This document shows positions 8,337 to 16,068 of a stretch of DNA of 64,000 nt, piece after piece. Below the pieces are notes generated by a model that worked only from the letters and a program-made list of their open reading frames with translations, did no database searches and was not told the DNA's origin. Numbering within the stretch: the first letter of the stretch is position 1; each line of letters begins with the position of its first letter. Location of the stretch: assembly GCA_904393115.1 (NCBI GenBank), contig CAJFMX010000012.1, forward strand, positions 16,192 through 80,191. The letters run 5' to 3'. This DNA is from an uncultured Clostridia bacterium. GTDB lineage: Bacteria; Bacillota; Clostridia; Christensenellales; UBA1750. The translations under genes were made by a program, and so were the position numbers.

Positions 8337-8993
8337 TCACAGTCCCTGCCGGCTCAGCGCGTCGCGCGCGGCCTGCTGCTCGGCGTGCTTTTTGCTGCTG
8401 CCCTCGCCGCGCCCGGTGACGGCCCCGCAGAGCTCGACCTCCGCAAAGAAGGTGCGCATGTGCGCAGGCCCCTCCTCCCCGACGATGCGGTAGACGGGCG
8501 TTTCCCCGGTCACGGACTGCGCCAGTTCCTGGTACTCGGTCTTGTAGTCGTGCACGCGCGGCGCGTCCGCGATGGGCACGACCGCTTCGATCAGGCGGCG
8601 CGCATCCTCCATGCCGCCGTCCAGGTACATCGCGCCCAGGAGGGCCTCCATGGCGTCGGCCAGGATGGAGGGCTTTTCGCGCCCGCCGCCGCGCTCCTCG
8701 CCGATGCCCAGCAGCAGGTTTTCCCCCAGGTGCAGGCGGCGCGCGGCGACCTCCAGCGCGCTCTCCTGCACGCAGCGCGCGCGCAGGCGCGAGAGCTTGC
8801 CCTCCGGCAGGTCGGGGTACTGCTTGTAGAGCCGGACGCTCGTGCAGAGCTGCAGCACCGCGTCGCCCAGGAACTCCAGGCGCTGGTTGTGCACGTGCGT
8901 CTCCCCGGCGTAGGAGGGATGCGTCATGGCCAGCTTCAGCAGGGACTTGTCTCGAAAGGTGTAGCCGATGGCCTGTTCCAACTTTTCAAACAT
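8337..8993 (-). CDS. rnc: ribonuclease III
   Basis: RNase III cleaves double-stranded RNA in rRNA precursors and structured mRNAs. The 218-residue product has the catalytic helix motif RLEFLGDAVLQL (about residues 38-49), a second acidic site in ILADAMEALLGAMYLDGG, and a C-terminal double-stranded-RNA-binding domain (about residues 150-218). The ATG at 8993 follows GAGGAAAGGACAGGCA. A spacer with two hairpins separates it from acpP and could be a self-cleavage site. Confidence 0.96.
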   Translation of the reverse strand: MFEKLEQAIGYTFRDKSLLKLAMTHPSYAGETHVHNQRLEFLGDAVLQLCTSVRLYKQYPDLPEGKLSRLRARCVQESALEVAARRLHLGENLLLGIGEERGGGREKPSILADAMEALLGAMYLDGGMEDARRLIEAVVPIADAPRVHDYKTEYQELAQSVTGETPVYRIVGEEGPAHMRTFFAEVELCGAVTGRGEGSSKKHAEQQAARDALSRQGL

Positions 8994-9013
8994 TGCCTGT
9001 CCTTTCCTCGTCC

Positions 9014-9089
9014 GGCATACATCAGCCAGGGGCGCGCCCGGGCTCATGTATGCCTACGCACCGAAAGAAGCCTGTTCCCCCGGTGCGTA
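9014..9089. repeat. two adjacent hairpins in the acpP-rnc spacer
   Basis: GGCATACAT (9014-9022) pairs with ATGTATGCC (9046-9054), and TACGCACCG (9055-9063) pairs with CGGTGCGTA (9081-9089). The two 9-bp stems are back to back in the 116-base spacer. Neither has a run of T, so they are unlikely to be terminators. As they lie in the leader of rnc, they may be processing sites in the operon mRNA. Confidence 0.55.
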
Positions 9090-9109
9090 CGCGAATGATG
9101 CCGATTGAT

Positions 9110-9337
9110 TTACTTCTGATTTTCCTCGATGTAGCGCATGGCGTCGGCGACGGTCTTGAGCTTGGTCAGGTCCTCGTCCGGGATCTCGATGCCAAACTCC
9201 GTCTCCATCTCCATCACCATCGCAACCACGTCCAGCGAATCCGCCTTGAGGTCCTCGATCAGCCGGGACTCCGGCTGGATCGTGGAGGCGTCGATGCCGA
9301 GCTGGTCGGCGATCATTGCCGCGATCTTTTCAAACAC
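9110..9337 (-). CDS. acpP: acyl carrier protein
   Basis: The 75-residue protein carries growing fatty acyl chains on phosphopantetheine attached to the serine of the DSL motif (ADSLDVVAMVMEME, serine near residue 36). It starts with GTG at 9337, with GGAGGAGAAGAGC directly upstream. Length and acidic composition are typical. It lies between plsX and rnc. In Bacillus, fabD and fabG sit in this place, but they are absent here. Confidence 0.96.
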   Translation of the reverse strand: MFEKIAAMIADQLGIDASTIQPESRLIEDLKADSLDVVAMVMEMETEFGIEIPDEDLTKLKTVADAMRYIEENQK

Positions 9338-9368
9338 GCTCTTCTCCTCCTCTCCGTCTCTGTGCTGT

Positions 9369-10388
9369 CTATTTCGCCGCATCGCCCGCGGCCGCGCTGA
9401 GCTGCCCGGCGATGATGTCGACCACCTTGCCCTCGACCATGGTGCGCGCCTGCCGGATGGCGCAGGCATAGGCGTGCGCCTTGGACGAGCCGTGCGCCTT
9501 GACCACGGCCCCCGTCACGCCCAGCAGCGCCGCGCCGCCGTACTGCTCGTAGTCCAGCTCGTTCTTCAGGCCCTTGAGCGCGGGCTTGACGAGCAGCGCG
9601 CCCACCTTGGAGCGCGTGGAGGAGAGCAGGCCGTCCTTGAGCTTGCCGAGGATGAGCTGCGCCGCGCCCTCGGTGGACTTGAGCAGGATGTTGCCGGCAA
9701 AGCCGTCGCAGACGATCACCTGCACGCAGCCGGTGAGCGCGTCGCGCGCCTCGACATTGCCGTAGAAGTCCACCAGCGGGTGGTCCCGCAGCAGCGGGAA
9801 GGTCGACTTGGCCAGGTCGTTGCCCTTCTCGTCCTCCGCGCCGATGTTGAGCAGGCCGACCTTGGGCTTGTCCACGCCCATCACGCCGCGCATGTAGGCC
9901 TGGCCCATGAGCGCGAACTGGACCAGGTACTCCGGCTTGCAGTCCACGTTCGCGCCGCAGTCGATGAGCATGACCGGCTTGCCGGCCGCCGTGGGCAGCA
10001 GGGGCGCCAGGGCCGGCCGGTTGATGCCGCGGATGCGCCCGATGCGGAAGATTCCCCCCGCAAGCGCCGCGCCCGTGGATCCGGCGGTGACCGCCGCGTC
10101 CGCCTCGCCCGCCTTGACCGCGTCCATGGTCTTGACCAGGGACGCGTTGAGCTTGCGGCGGATGGCCAGCGTGGGGCTCTCGTGGTTGGTGATGACGTCC
10201 GGCGCGTCGATGATGCGCACGCGCGCCTCGTCGTGCGGCCGGCCGGCCAGGAGCTTGCGCACCTCCTCCTGCGCGCCGCAGAAGATGACGTGGATGTCCG
10301 GCATTTCCCGCATGGCCTCCAGCGCGCCGTCCAGCACGCAGTCGGGCGCGTTGTCCCCGCCGTAGACGTCCACCGCAATTCGGATCAT
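9369..10388 (-). CDS. plsX: phosphate acyltransferase PlsX
   Basis: PlsX converts acyl-ACP to acyl-phosphate, which PlsY uses to acylate glycerol-3-phosphate in phospholipid synthesis. The 339-residue protein starts MIRIAVDVYGGDNAPDCVLDGA and has GSTGAALAGGIFRIGRIRGI near residue 100 and GFAGNILLKSTEG near 220, both family hallmarks. It is the first gene of the plsX-acpP-rnc-smc-ftsY operon. No FapR-type palindrome was seen upstream. Confidence 0.96.
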   Translation of the reverse strand: MIRIAVDVYGGDNAPDCVLDGALEAMREMPDIHVIFCGAQEEVRKLLAGRPHDEARVRIIDAPDVITNHESPTLAIRRKLNASLVKTMDAVKAGEADAAVTAGSTGAALAGGIFRIGRIRGINRPALAPLLPTAAGKPVMLIDCGANVDCKPEYLVQFALMGQAYMRGVMGVDKPKVGLLNIGAEDEKGNDLAKSTFPLLRDHPLVDFYGNVEARDALTGCVQVIVCDGFAGNILLKSTEGAAQLILGKLKDGLLSSTRSKVGALLVKPALKGLKNELDYEQYGGAALLGVTGAVVKAHGSSKAHAYACAIRQARTMVEGKVVDIIAGQLSAAAGDAAK

Positions 10389-10422
10389 GCTCGTTCCTCC
10401 CCTATGCAAAAATTCCTCTCTC

Positions 10423-10451
10423 ATGATAGCAGAGAACGCGGTCAAATGCAA
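10423..10451 (-). promoter_or_regulatory. promoter of the plsX operon
   Basis: The minus strand reads TTGCAT (10446-10451), a 17-base spacer and TATCAT (10423-10428), about 35 bases before plsX. A TTGACC lies inside the spacer but is too close to the -10 to pair with it. Confidence 0.65.
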
Positions 10452-10472
10452 GATTGCCGCGTTTTTCGGCCC

Positions 10473-11306
10473 TCACCGGGCGCGGCTGCGCAGGAAGCGG
10501 GGCACGCCCATCTCCACGTTGCTCCCGATGACGCCGGTTGCCGCCGCCTTGAGCTCGGGCCTTGCGTTCGCCACGGCGTAGCACTCGTCCGCCACGCGGA
10601 ACATGGGCAGGTCGTTCAGGTTGTCGCCGAAGCAGACGATGCGCGGGATGCCCGTGAGCTTCCGGAGCTTGTCCACGCCCGTGGCCTTTGTCGCGTCGAA
10701 CCGGGAAATCTCCAGCCAGTACCACTCGGGCTTGTAGGCGTCGCTGGTAAAGCTCGTGTGGGCGAAGTCCAGCGCGCGGGCCTTGGGCTCGAGCGGCAGG
10801 AGCGTCTCCCGGCGCGCAAACGACGAAAGGTAGAACACCTCGCCCTGGAAGAGCTCCTCCATCGTCCCGACCGGCCGCAGGCGCGGGTCGCCCGCGCGGT
10901 CGCGCGCGTACTCGCGGATGCCCTCGCTCTCCAAGGACTTGAGCCAAGAGACCTTCTGCCTGCCGTCGATCTGCGCGTAGACCATGGGCGACAGGCCCGC
11001 GTCCAGGAAGACCCGGGCGACGCGCTGCATCTGCTGCGCGTCAAAGAGGCAGCGGTCGATGTCCCGGCCCGTGACGGGGTCCACGAGGAACGCGCCGTTG
11101 TAGGCGACCACCGGGTGTTTCAGGTGCAGCTGGCGCACGATGGGCGCAGCCGAGGTCCAGGACCGCGCCGTGGCGACCGTAAAGGGCAGCCCCGCGTCCA
11201 GCATCTCGTTGAGCAGCGGCACGGCCTCCTCCGGCAGGCGCGGCTGCGCGCCCAGGAGCGTTCCGTCCAGTTCCGAGACATAGAGCGTATCGCGGGCGAA
11301 TTCCAT
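10473..11306 (-). CDS. Cof-type HAD superfamily hydrolase with altered motif I
   Basis: This 277-residue protein has the architecture of Cof-type (class IIB) HAD phosphatases, which act on sugar phosphates and flavin nucleotides. Motif IV is intact (FGDNLNDLPMF, about residue 215) and the cap domain is present. Motif I, normally DxDGT, reads ELDGT (YVSELDGTLLG), so the nucleophilic aspartate is replaced by glutamate. The codon is GAA, so one base separates it from GAC or GAT. The protein may have lost phosphatase activity or use a different mechanism. It lies between rpmF and plsX and ends about 20 bases before the plsX promoter. Confidence 0.85.
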   Translation of the reverse strand: MEFARDTLYVSELDGTLLGAQPRLPEEAVPLLNEMLDAGLPFTVATARSWTSAAPIVRQLHLKHPVVAYNGAFLVDPVTGRDIDRCLFDAQQMQRVARVFLDAGLSPMVYAQIDGRQKVSWLKSLESEGIREYARDRAGDPRLRPVGTMEELFQGEVFYLSSFARRETLLPLEPKARALDFAHTSFTSDAYKPEWYWLEISRFDATKATGVDKLRKLTGIPRIVCFGDNLNDLPMFRVADECYAVANARPELKAAATGVIGSNVEMGVPRFLRSRAR

Positions 11307-11340
11307 GCACAGGCCCTCCTTTTTTCCGCGAAAAAATAGG

Positions 11341-11376
11341 CAAAAGCCCGACGGACCGTGAGTGGTTCGCCGGGCT
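11341..11376 (-). terminator. intrinsic terminator after rpmF
   Basis: On the minus strand AGCCCGGCG (11368-11376) pairs with CGTCGGGCT (11345-11353, one G-T pair) and is followed by TTTGCCTATTTTTT. It ends the DUF177-rpmF transcript. Confidence 0.7.
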
Positions 11377-11390
11377 GGTGTTTTCCAAGC

Positions 11391-11582
11391 TTACGCCTGC
11401 TTTTCTTCCTCGATCTTGATGACCTGCTTGCCGTCGTAGTAACCGCACTTCTTGCAGACGCGGTGGGCGAGCTTCATCGTCTTGCACTGCGGGCAAGCGA
11501 CGATGCCGGGCATCGAGAGCTTCCAGTTGGCGCGGCGGGAGTTCCGGCGGGCCTTGGAGACTTTCCCCTTGGGTACTGCCAT
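11391..11582 (-). CDS. rpmF: 50S ribosomal protein L32
   Basis: The 63-residue protein has the L32 N-terminus [20 protein letters not shown] and four zinc-ligand cysteines ([17 protein letters not shown]). It therefore belongs to the zinc-binding type of L32. It follows the DUF177 gene with a 5-base gap, the nearly universal bacterial pairing. The ribosome site AAGGAGGTG precedes the ATG. Confidence 0.97.
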   Translation of the reverse strand: MAVPKGKVSKARRNSRRANWKLSMPGIVACPQCKTMKLAHRVCKKCGYYDGKQVIKIEEEKQA

Positions 11583-11587
11583 GGTTT

Positions 11588-12103
11588 TTACACCTCCTTA
11601 TCGTCTTTGTCGTCGAGCAGCGCTTTCAATGCGGAAAACGCCGACCGCTCCAGCGCGGGGTCGCACCCGCAGGAGCCAAGATTCAGGTTCTGACCGCACA
11701 AGGGACACAGTCCCTTGCAATCCTCCCGGCAGAGGAACTGCATGGGGAGGTTTATGGCGATATTGGCCACCGTAAGATCGGTCAGATCCACCTCGGAACC
11801 TTCAAAAAGGTACGCGTCGGGATGATCCGGATCAGGCTGCCTGACAAAGATTTCGTCAAAGGGCACTTTCATGTCGAACCGCGCCTCCTCGAGGCACCGG
11901 GCACAGGGAGAAACCAGGGCCGCGGTCAGTTCGCCATGCAGCGCGACAGAATCGCCGATTCCGGTCATGTATCCGTGCAGGGCGACGTCGCCGGAAAACC
12001 CAATCTGGTCGGCCTGAAACTCCTCCACAGGCGCAGGGACCCGAAGGTCGAACTCCAGGTTTTCGCCCGGCTGCTTCAGAGCCTTTTCCACATTGAGCAT
12101 CAT
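11588..12103 (-). CDS. YceD/DUF177 family protein
   Basis: This 171-residue protein belongs to the DUF177 (YceD/YlbN) family, always linked to rpmF and implicated in 23S rRNA accumulation. It shows the motifs [11 protein letters not shown] (about residue 72) and [17 protein letters not shown] (about 125), a cysteine-rich probable metal site. It is the first gene of a two-gene operon with a consensus promoter at 12135-12163. Confidence 0.93.
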   Translation of the reverse strand: MMLNVEKALKQPGENLEFDLRVPAPVEEFQADQIGFSGDVALHGYMTGIGDSVALHGELTAALVSPCARCLEEARFDMKVPFDEIFVRQPDPDHPDAYLFEGSEVDLTDLTVANIAINLPMQFLCREDCKGLCPLCGQNLNLGSCGCDPALERSAFSALKALLDDKDDKEV

Positions 12104-12134
12104 ACGCTGTCACCTCGCACACAACCATTTTCCA

Positions 12135-12163
12135 ATTATAGAGGGCAAGCCCCGTTTTGTCAA
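12135..12163 (-). promoter_or_regulatory. sigma-A promoter of DUF177-rpmF
   Basis: The minus strand carries TTGACA (12158-12163), a 17-base spacer and TATAAT (12135-12140), a perfect consensus about 30 bases upstream of the DUF177 gene. Confidence 0.88.
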
Positions 12164-12215
12164 CGAATTTTTTGCGCGTAACAGAAATTTAGTCTGTTTT
12201 TCCGCGCGTCCTGCC

Positions 12216-13418
12216 TTACGCCTTCTTGCCGCAGAGCTCGAGGGTGTCGCGCGCGATGGCCAGCTCCTCGTTGGTCTTGACGACCAGGATCTTGACCTTG
12301 GAATCCGCGGCCTCGATGAACCCGTCGGAGCGGGTGACGTCGTTCTTGGCCTCATCGAGCTTGACGCCCATGAACTCCAGGCCCTCGACCGCCGCCTTGC
12401 GGATGTGGCCGACGTTCTCGCCGATGCCGCCGGTGAAGACGATCGCGTCCACGCCGCCCATGGCCGCCGCATAGCCGGCGATGTACTTCTTCAGGCGGTA
12501 GGTCATCATCTTGATGGCCAGCGTCGCGCGCTCGTTGCCCTCCTCCATCGCGGCGGTCAGGTCGCGCATGTCGGAGGAGATGCCGGAGATGCCAAGCAAT
12601 CCGGACTTCTTGTTGAGGATGTTGGTCATCTCCTCAATGTCGATGCCGTCGCGCTTCATGATGTACTGCAGGGTCGCGGGATCCAGGTCGCCGGAGCGGG
12701 TGCCCATGACCATGCCCTCCAGAGGCGTGATGCCCATGGACGTGTCCACGCACTTGCCGTCCACGACCGCGGACAGGGAGGAACCGTTGCCCAGGTGGCA
12801 GATGACCAGGCGCAGGCCCTTGCCGTCCGCAGAGCCGAGCATCTCGGCCGCGCGCTTGGAGACAAAGCGATGGGACGTGCCGTGGAAGCCGTACTTGCGC
12901 ACCTTCAGGCGCGTGTAGTAGTCATAGGGCACGGCGTACATGTAGGCGTAGGGCGGCATGGTCTGGTGGAAGGCCGTGTCGAACACCGCGACGTTGGGGG
13001 TATCGGGCATCATCTTCTGGCAGGCCTCGATGCCCTGGATGTTGGCGGGGTTGTGCAGCGGCCCGAGGATGATGTTGTCGTAGATGGCCTCCATGACCTT
13101 GGGGTTGACGACCTGGCTCTCGGTGAAGGACGCGCCGCCGTGCAGCACGCGGTGGCCGACCGCGTCGATCTGCTTCATGTCGGAGATGACGCCCTTCTCC
13201 TTGTCGGTCAGGGCCTTGACGATGTACTCCATGGCCTCGGCGTGGTTCTTGAGCGGCGCGTTGAACACGATTTCCCCCTTGGCGGAAGACTGCTTGACGT
13301 TGCTGCCCTCGATGCCGATGCGCTCGGCCTGGCCCTTGGCGATGACGCTCTCGTCGTCCATGTCGATGAGCTGGTACTTGATGGAGGACGAACCCGCGTT
13401 GATGACGAGGATCTTCAT
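12216..13418 (-). CDS. ackA: acetate kinase
   Basis: AckA converts acetyl phosphate and ADP to acetate and ATP in fermentation. The 400-residue protein starts MKILVINAGSSSIKYQL and carries the kinase signatures GHRVLHGG (about 118), FDTAFHQTMP (about 175) and VFTGGIGENVGHIR (about 320). It lies directly downstream of pta in a pta-ackA operon. The ATG follows AGAGGGAGAAAG. Confidence 0.98.
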   Translation of the reverse strand: MKILVINAGSSSIKYQLIDMDDESVIAKGQAERIGIEGSNVKQSSAKGEIVFNAPLKNHAEAMEYIVKALTDKEKGVISDMKQIDAVGHRVLHGGASFTESQVVNPKVMEAIYDNIILGPLHNPANIQGIEACQKMMPDTPNVAVFDTAFHQTMPPYAYMYAVPYDYYTRLKVRKYGFHGTSHRFVSKRAAEMLGSADGKGLRLVICHLGNGSSLSAVVDGKCVDTSMGITPLEGMVMGTRSGDLDPATLQYIMKRDGIDIEEMTNILNKKSGLLGISGISSDMRDLTAAMEEGNERATLAIKMMTYRLKKYIAGYAAAMGGVDAIVFTGGIGENVGHIRKAAVEGLEFMGVKLDEAKNDVTRSDGFIEAADSKVKILVVKTNEELAIARDTLELCGKKA

Positions 13419-13507
13419 GTGCTTTCTCCCTCTTTTTTCCGAAATCAAGGGAAGAGGGACGGAGTTCTTCCGCCCTTCCCCCCAGATGTTCTATTTTTTG
13501 TCTTTTT

Positions 13508-14497
13508 TTACTTCTGCTGGGCCTGCACGGCGGTCAGCGCGCACAGGGAGACGATGTCGTCCACCGAGCAGCCGCGGGACAGGTCGTTGACCGGACGGGC
13601 CAGGCCCTGCATGACCGGGCCGATGGCCTCGGCGCCCGCCAGGCGCTGCACGAGCTTGTAGCCGATGTTGCCCGCCTCCAGCGAGGGGAAGATGAGGACG
13701 TTGGCGTGGCCGGCGACCGTGGAGCCGGGGGACTTGAGCTGGCCGACCTTCTCGACCAGGGCGGCGTCCGCCTGCAGCTCGCCGTCGACGTTCAGCTCCG
13801 GCGCGAGCTCCTTGACGCGGGCCGTGGCCTTGGCGACCTTGTCGACCATGTCGCCCTTGCCGCTTCCCTTGGTGGAGAAGGAGAGCATGGCGACCTTGGG
13901 CTCGGCGATCTCGGCGATGTCGCGGGCGGTCTTGGCCGAGGCGATGGCGATGGCGGCCAGCTGCTCGGCGTCCGGCTCGATGTTGACGGCGCAGTCCGCA
14001 AAGATCATGACGCCGTCCTGGCCGTAGGCCTTGTTCGGGATCTCCATGACAAAGCAGGAGGAGGCGGTGGTGACGCCGGGCTGGGTCTTGATGATCTGCA
14101 GGGCCGGGCGCAGGGTGTCGGCGGTGGAGTGAATCGCGCCGGAGACCATGCCGTCGGCGGCGTTCTTCTTCATCATCATGGTGCCGAAGAACGTCTCGTC
14201 CTTCATGGTGGCCAGCGCCTTTTCCGGGGTCATGCCCTTGGCCTTGCGCAGCTCATAGAGCGTGTCCGCGTACTCCTGCAGGCAGTCGGCCTTGGCAGGG
14301 TTGAGGATGGTGGCGCCCGTCAGGTCCTCGCCATAGGCGGCGATCTTCTCCTCGTCGCCCAGAAGGATGACGTCGCAGATGCCCTCCTTGAGCAGGATGG
14401 CGGCGGCCTTCACGGTGCGCTCCTCCGCGCCCTCGGGCAGGACGATGCGCTTTTTGTCGGCCTTGGCCTTGGCCTTAATGCGATCCATCAAAGACAT
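13508..14497 (-). CDS. pta: phosphate acetyltransferase
   Basis: Pta interconverts acetyl-CoA and acetyl phosphate, feeding ackA for substrate-level ATP. The 329-residue product is the short, single-domain Pta usual in Firmicutes. It starts MSLMDRIKAKAKADKKRIVLP and has GATILNPAK, DGMVSGAIHSTADTLRPALQ and GLARPVNDLSRGCSVDDIV near the end. The ATG follows CAAGGAGGAAAAGTAAA. A clear promoter is present 80 bases upstream. Confidence 0.97.
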   Translation of the reverse strand: MSLMDRIKAKAKADKKRIVLPEGAEERTVKAAAILLKEGICDVILLGDEEKIAAYGEDLTGATILNPAKADCLQEYADTLYELRKAKGMTPEKALATMKDETFFGTMMMKKNAADGMVSGAIHSTADTLRPALQIIKTQPGVTTASSCFVMEIPNKAYGQDGVMIFADCAVNIEPDAEQLAAIAIASAKTARDIAEIAEPKVAMLSFSTKGSGKGDMVDKVAKATARVKELAPELNVDGELQADAALVEKVGQLKSPGSTVAGHANVLIFPSLEAGNIGYKLVQRLAGAEAIGPVMQGLARPVNDLSRGCSVDDIVSLCALTAVQAQQK

Positions 14498-14534
14498 TTT
14501 ACTTTTCCTCCTTGCCTGTGTTACCATATAGAGT

Positions 14535-14604
14535 AGCCCCGCGGGGCTGGTTTGCGATGGGTCTTGCCGGTTTCCATTATAGCGCGTTTTGGCGGATTTG
14601 AAAA
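14535..14604 (-). promoter_or_regulatory. promoter and leader hairpin of pta-ackA
   Basis: The minus strand reads TTTTCA (14599-14604), a 17-base spacer and TATAAT (14576-14581). The leader then contains the 14-base perfect palindrome AGCCCCGCGGGGCT at 14535-14548, about 40 bases before the pta start. The palindrome lacks a T run, so it looks like an mRNA-stabilising or protein-binding site rather than a terminator. Confidence 0.65.
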
Positions 14605-14674
14605 GGCAAAACTTGCGCAAACTCGCCTCCCTGCGCGGCAAAATGCGAAACAAAGCACAAAGGAGGCGCCGATT

Positions 14675-15826
14675 TTGGAGAAGGTTTGCGGCGTGATCTG
14701 TGAATACAATCCCCTGCACCGCGGGCATGCGCATCACCTGGAGCGCGCGCGGGCGCTTACGGGCGCGGATTTCGTCGTCTGCGCGATGTCCGGCCCCTTC
14801 GTGCAGCGCGGGGAGCCGGCGGTCCTGGACAAGTGGACGCGCGCGCAGGCGGCGCTGCTCGCGGGCGCGGACCTGGTGCTGGAGCTGCCGGCGCTCTTTG
14901 CGGTGCGCGCCGCGCCGGACTTTGCCTTCGGCGGCGCTGCGCTGCTGGCGGGCCTTGGGGTGGTGACGCACCTCTCCTTTGGGGCGGAGGATGCGGACCT
15001 TGCGCACCTGACCGACCTTGCCGCGCCGGAGAGCGCGGAGGAGTCCGCGCGCATCCGGGCCTACCTGGAGGGCGGGCACTCGCATCCGCAGGCGCGGGCG
15101 CTGGCGCGCGGCCGCCAGCTGCCGCCGAACGTGACCCTGGGCGTGGAGTACCTGCGCGCGCTGCGCCGCCTGGGCAGCGGCATGGAGCCCGTGCCCGTGC
15201 CCCGCGAAACCGCCCACAACGACGAGCGTCTGCACGCGCTCTCCTCGGCCACGGCCGTGCGCAGGGCGCTCGCGGCCGGGGACGAGGCCGGCGCGCGCCA
15301 GGCGCTCCCCCCCGAGGCCGCGGACCTGCAGCTGCGCGCCCTGCCGCAGCCCCTGCCCGCCCTCTCGTCCTTCTCCTCCATCCTCCTCTACCTCCTGCGC
15401 ACGACGCCGCCCGAGGCGCTGCGCGAGCGCTTCGCCATCGCGGAGGGGCTGGAGAACCGCCTCTGCCGGGAGGCGCTCGCCGCACCGGACGCAGACGCGC
15501 TCCTTGCGGCGGTGCAGTGCCGGCGCTATCCGGCGGCGCGGCTGCGCAGGCTGCTCGTGCAGATCCTGCTCGGCCTGGACGCCGCGGCCGTGCGTGCGCA
15601 TCCGGCGCCGGAGTACGCGCGCGTGCTCGGCTTCCGCAAGCGCGCCGAGCCGCTGCTGCGCGCCATCTCCCGGCAGGGGAGCCTCCCGCTCGTGACCAAG
15701 GTCGCGGACGCGCCCGCAGGCGGCCTGCTCTCCCTGGACCTTGCCGCGCAGGACGTGTGGGACCTGGCCGCGGGCCATCCCGGCCGCCGCGACTTCACCG
15801 AGCGCCTGCGCATCCTCGCCGACTGA
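14675..15826 (+). CDS. tmcAL: tRNA(Met) cytidine acetate ligase TmcAL (YlbM family)
   Basis: TmcAL uses acetate and ATP to make N4-acetylcytidine at the wobble position of elongator tRNA-Met. The protein (383 residues) starts LEKVCGVICEYNPLHRGHAHHL, including the nucleotidyltransferase motif HRGH, followed by AMSGPFVQRGEPAVLDKWTRA. The TTG start at 14675 was chosen because AAAGGAGG lies eight bases upstream. The gene stands opposite to pta. In Bacillus ylbM lies close to ylbN-rpmF, so this is part of a scattered ylb block. Confidence 0.9.
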   Translation: MEKVCGVICEYNPLHRGHAHHLERARALTGADFVVCAMSGPFVQRGEPAVLDKWTRAQAALLAGADLVLELPALFAVRAAPDFAFGGAALLAGLGVVTHLSFGAEDADLAHLTDLAAPESAEESARIRAYLEGGHSHPQARALARGRQLPPNVTLGVEYLRALRRLGSGMEPVPVPRETAHNDERLHALSSATAVRRALAAGDEAGARQALPPEAADLQLRALPQPLPALSSFSSILLYLLRTTPPEALRERFAIAEGLENRLCREALAAPDADALLAAVQCRRYPAARLRRLLVQILLGLDAAAVRAHPAPEYARVLGFRKRAEPLLRAISRQGSLPLVTKVADAPAGGLLSLDLAAQDVWDLAAGHPGRRDFTERLRILAD

Positions 15827-15829
15827 TCC

Positions 15830-16065
15830 GCCAAAACGCCGCGCGGCCGCCGCAAATGGTTCTGCGGCGTCCGCGCGGTTCGCGTGTCGGCAAAGCCGAC
15901 GCGCCAAAGCCTGAAAAGCGGGCCTGCGGCCCGCCTCCCCGGCTTTTCGCCCTCCGGGCTCAAAACGCTCGCCTGCAGGGGCGCTGACGCGCCCCTCCGT
16001 GGGCGTACACGCCGCCGCTGCGGATTGCAGAGAAACGGGGAGTCCTATAAGCTGGCCGCGCGGCG
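15830..16065. repeat. intergenic cluster of short palindromes between tmcAL and the patatin gene
   Basis: This 240-base spacer between convergent genes has no plausible coding frame but has at least three strong stems: GCGTGTCGGC/GCCGACGCGC (15882-15904), GCGGGCC/GGCCCGC (15918-15934) and GGGGCGC/GCGCCCC (15977-15994). The words CCTCCCCGGCTTT and GCCGCCGCTGCGGAT recur in the khpA-rimM spacer, the second on the other strand. It may be a species-specific intergenic repeat. No T-run terminator was seen. Confidence 0.4.
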
Positions 16066-16068
16066 TTT

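Noticed and set aside
6155..8419. Plus-strand open frame of about 750 codons opposite smc
   Set aside because: Its translation is a leucine/alanine/arginine-rich antisense by-product of the SMC coiled coil; smc has all ATPase motifs.
10389..10451. Possible FapR operator upstream of plsX
   Set aside because: No palindrome resembling the FapR site was found in the spacer.
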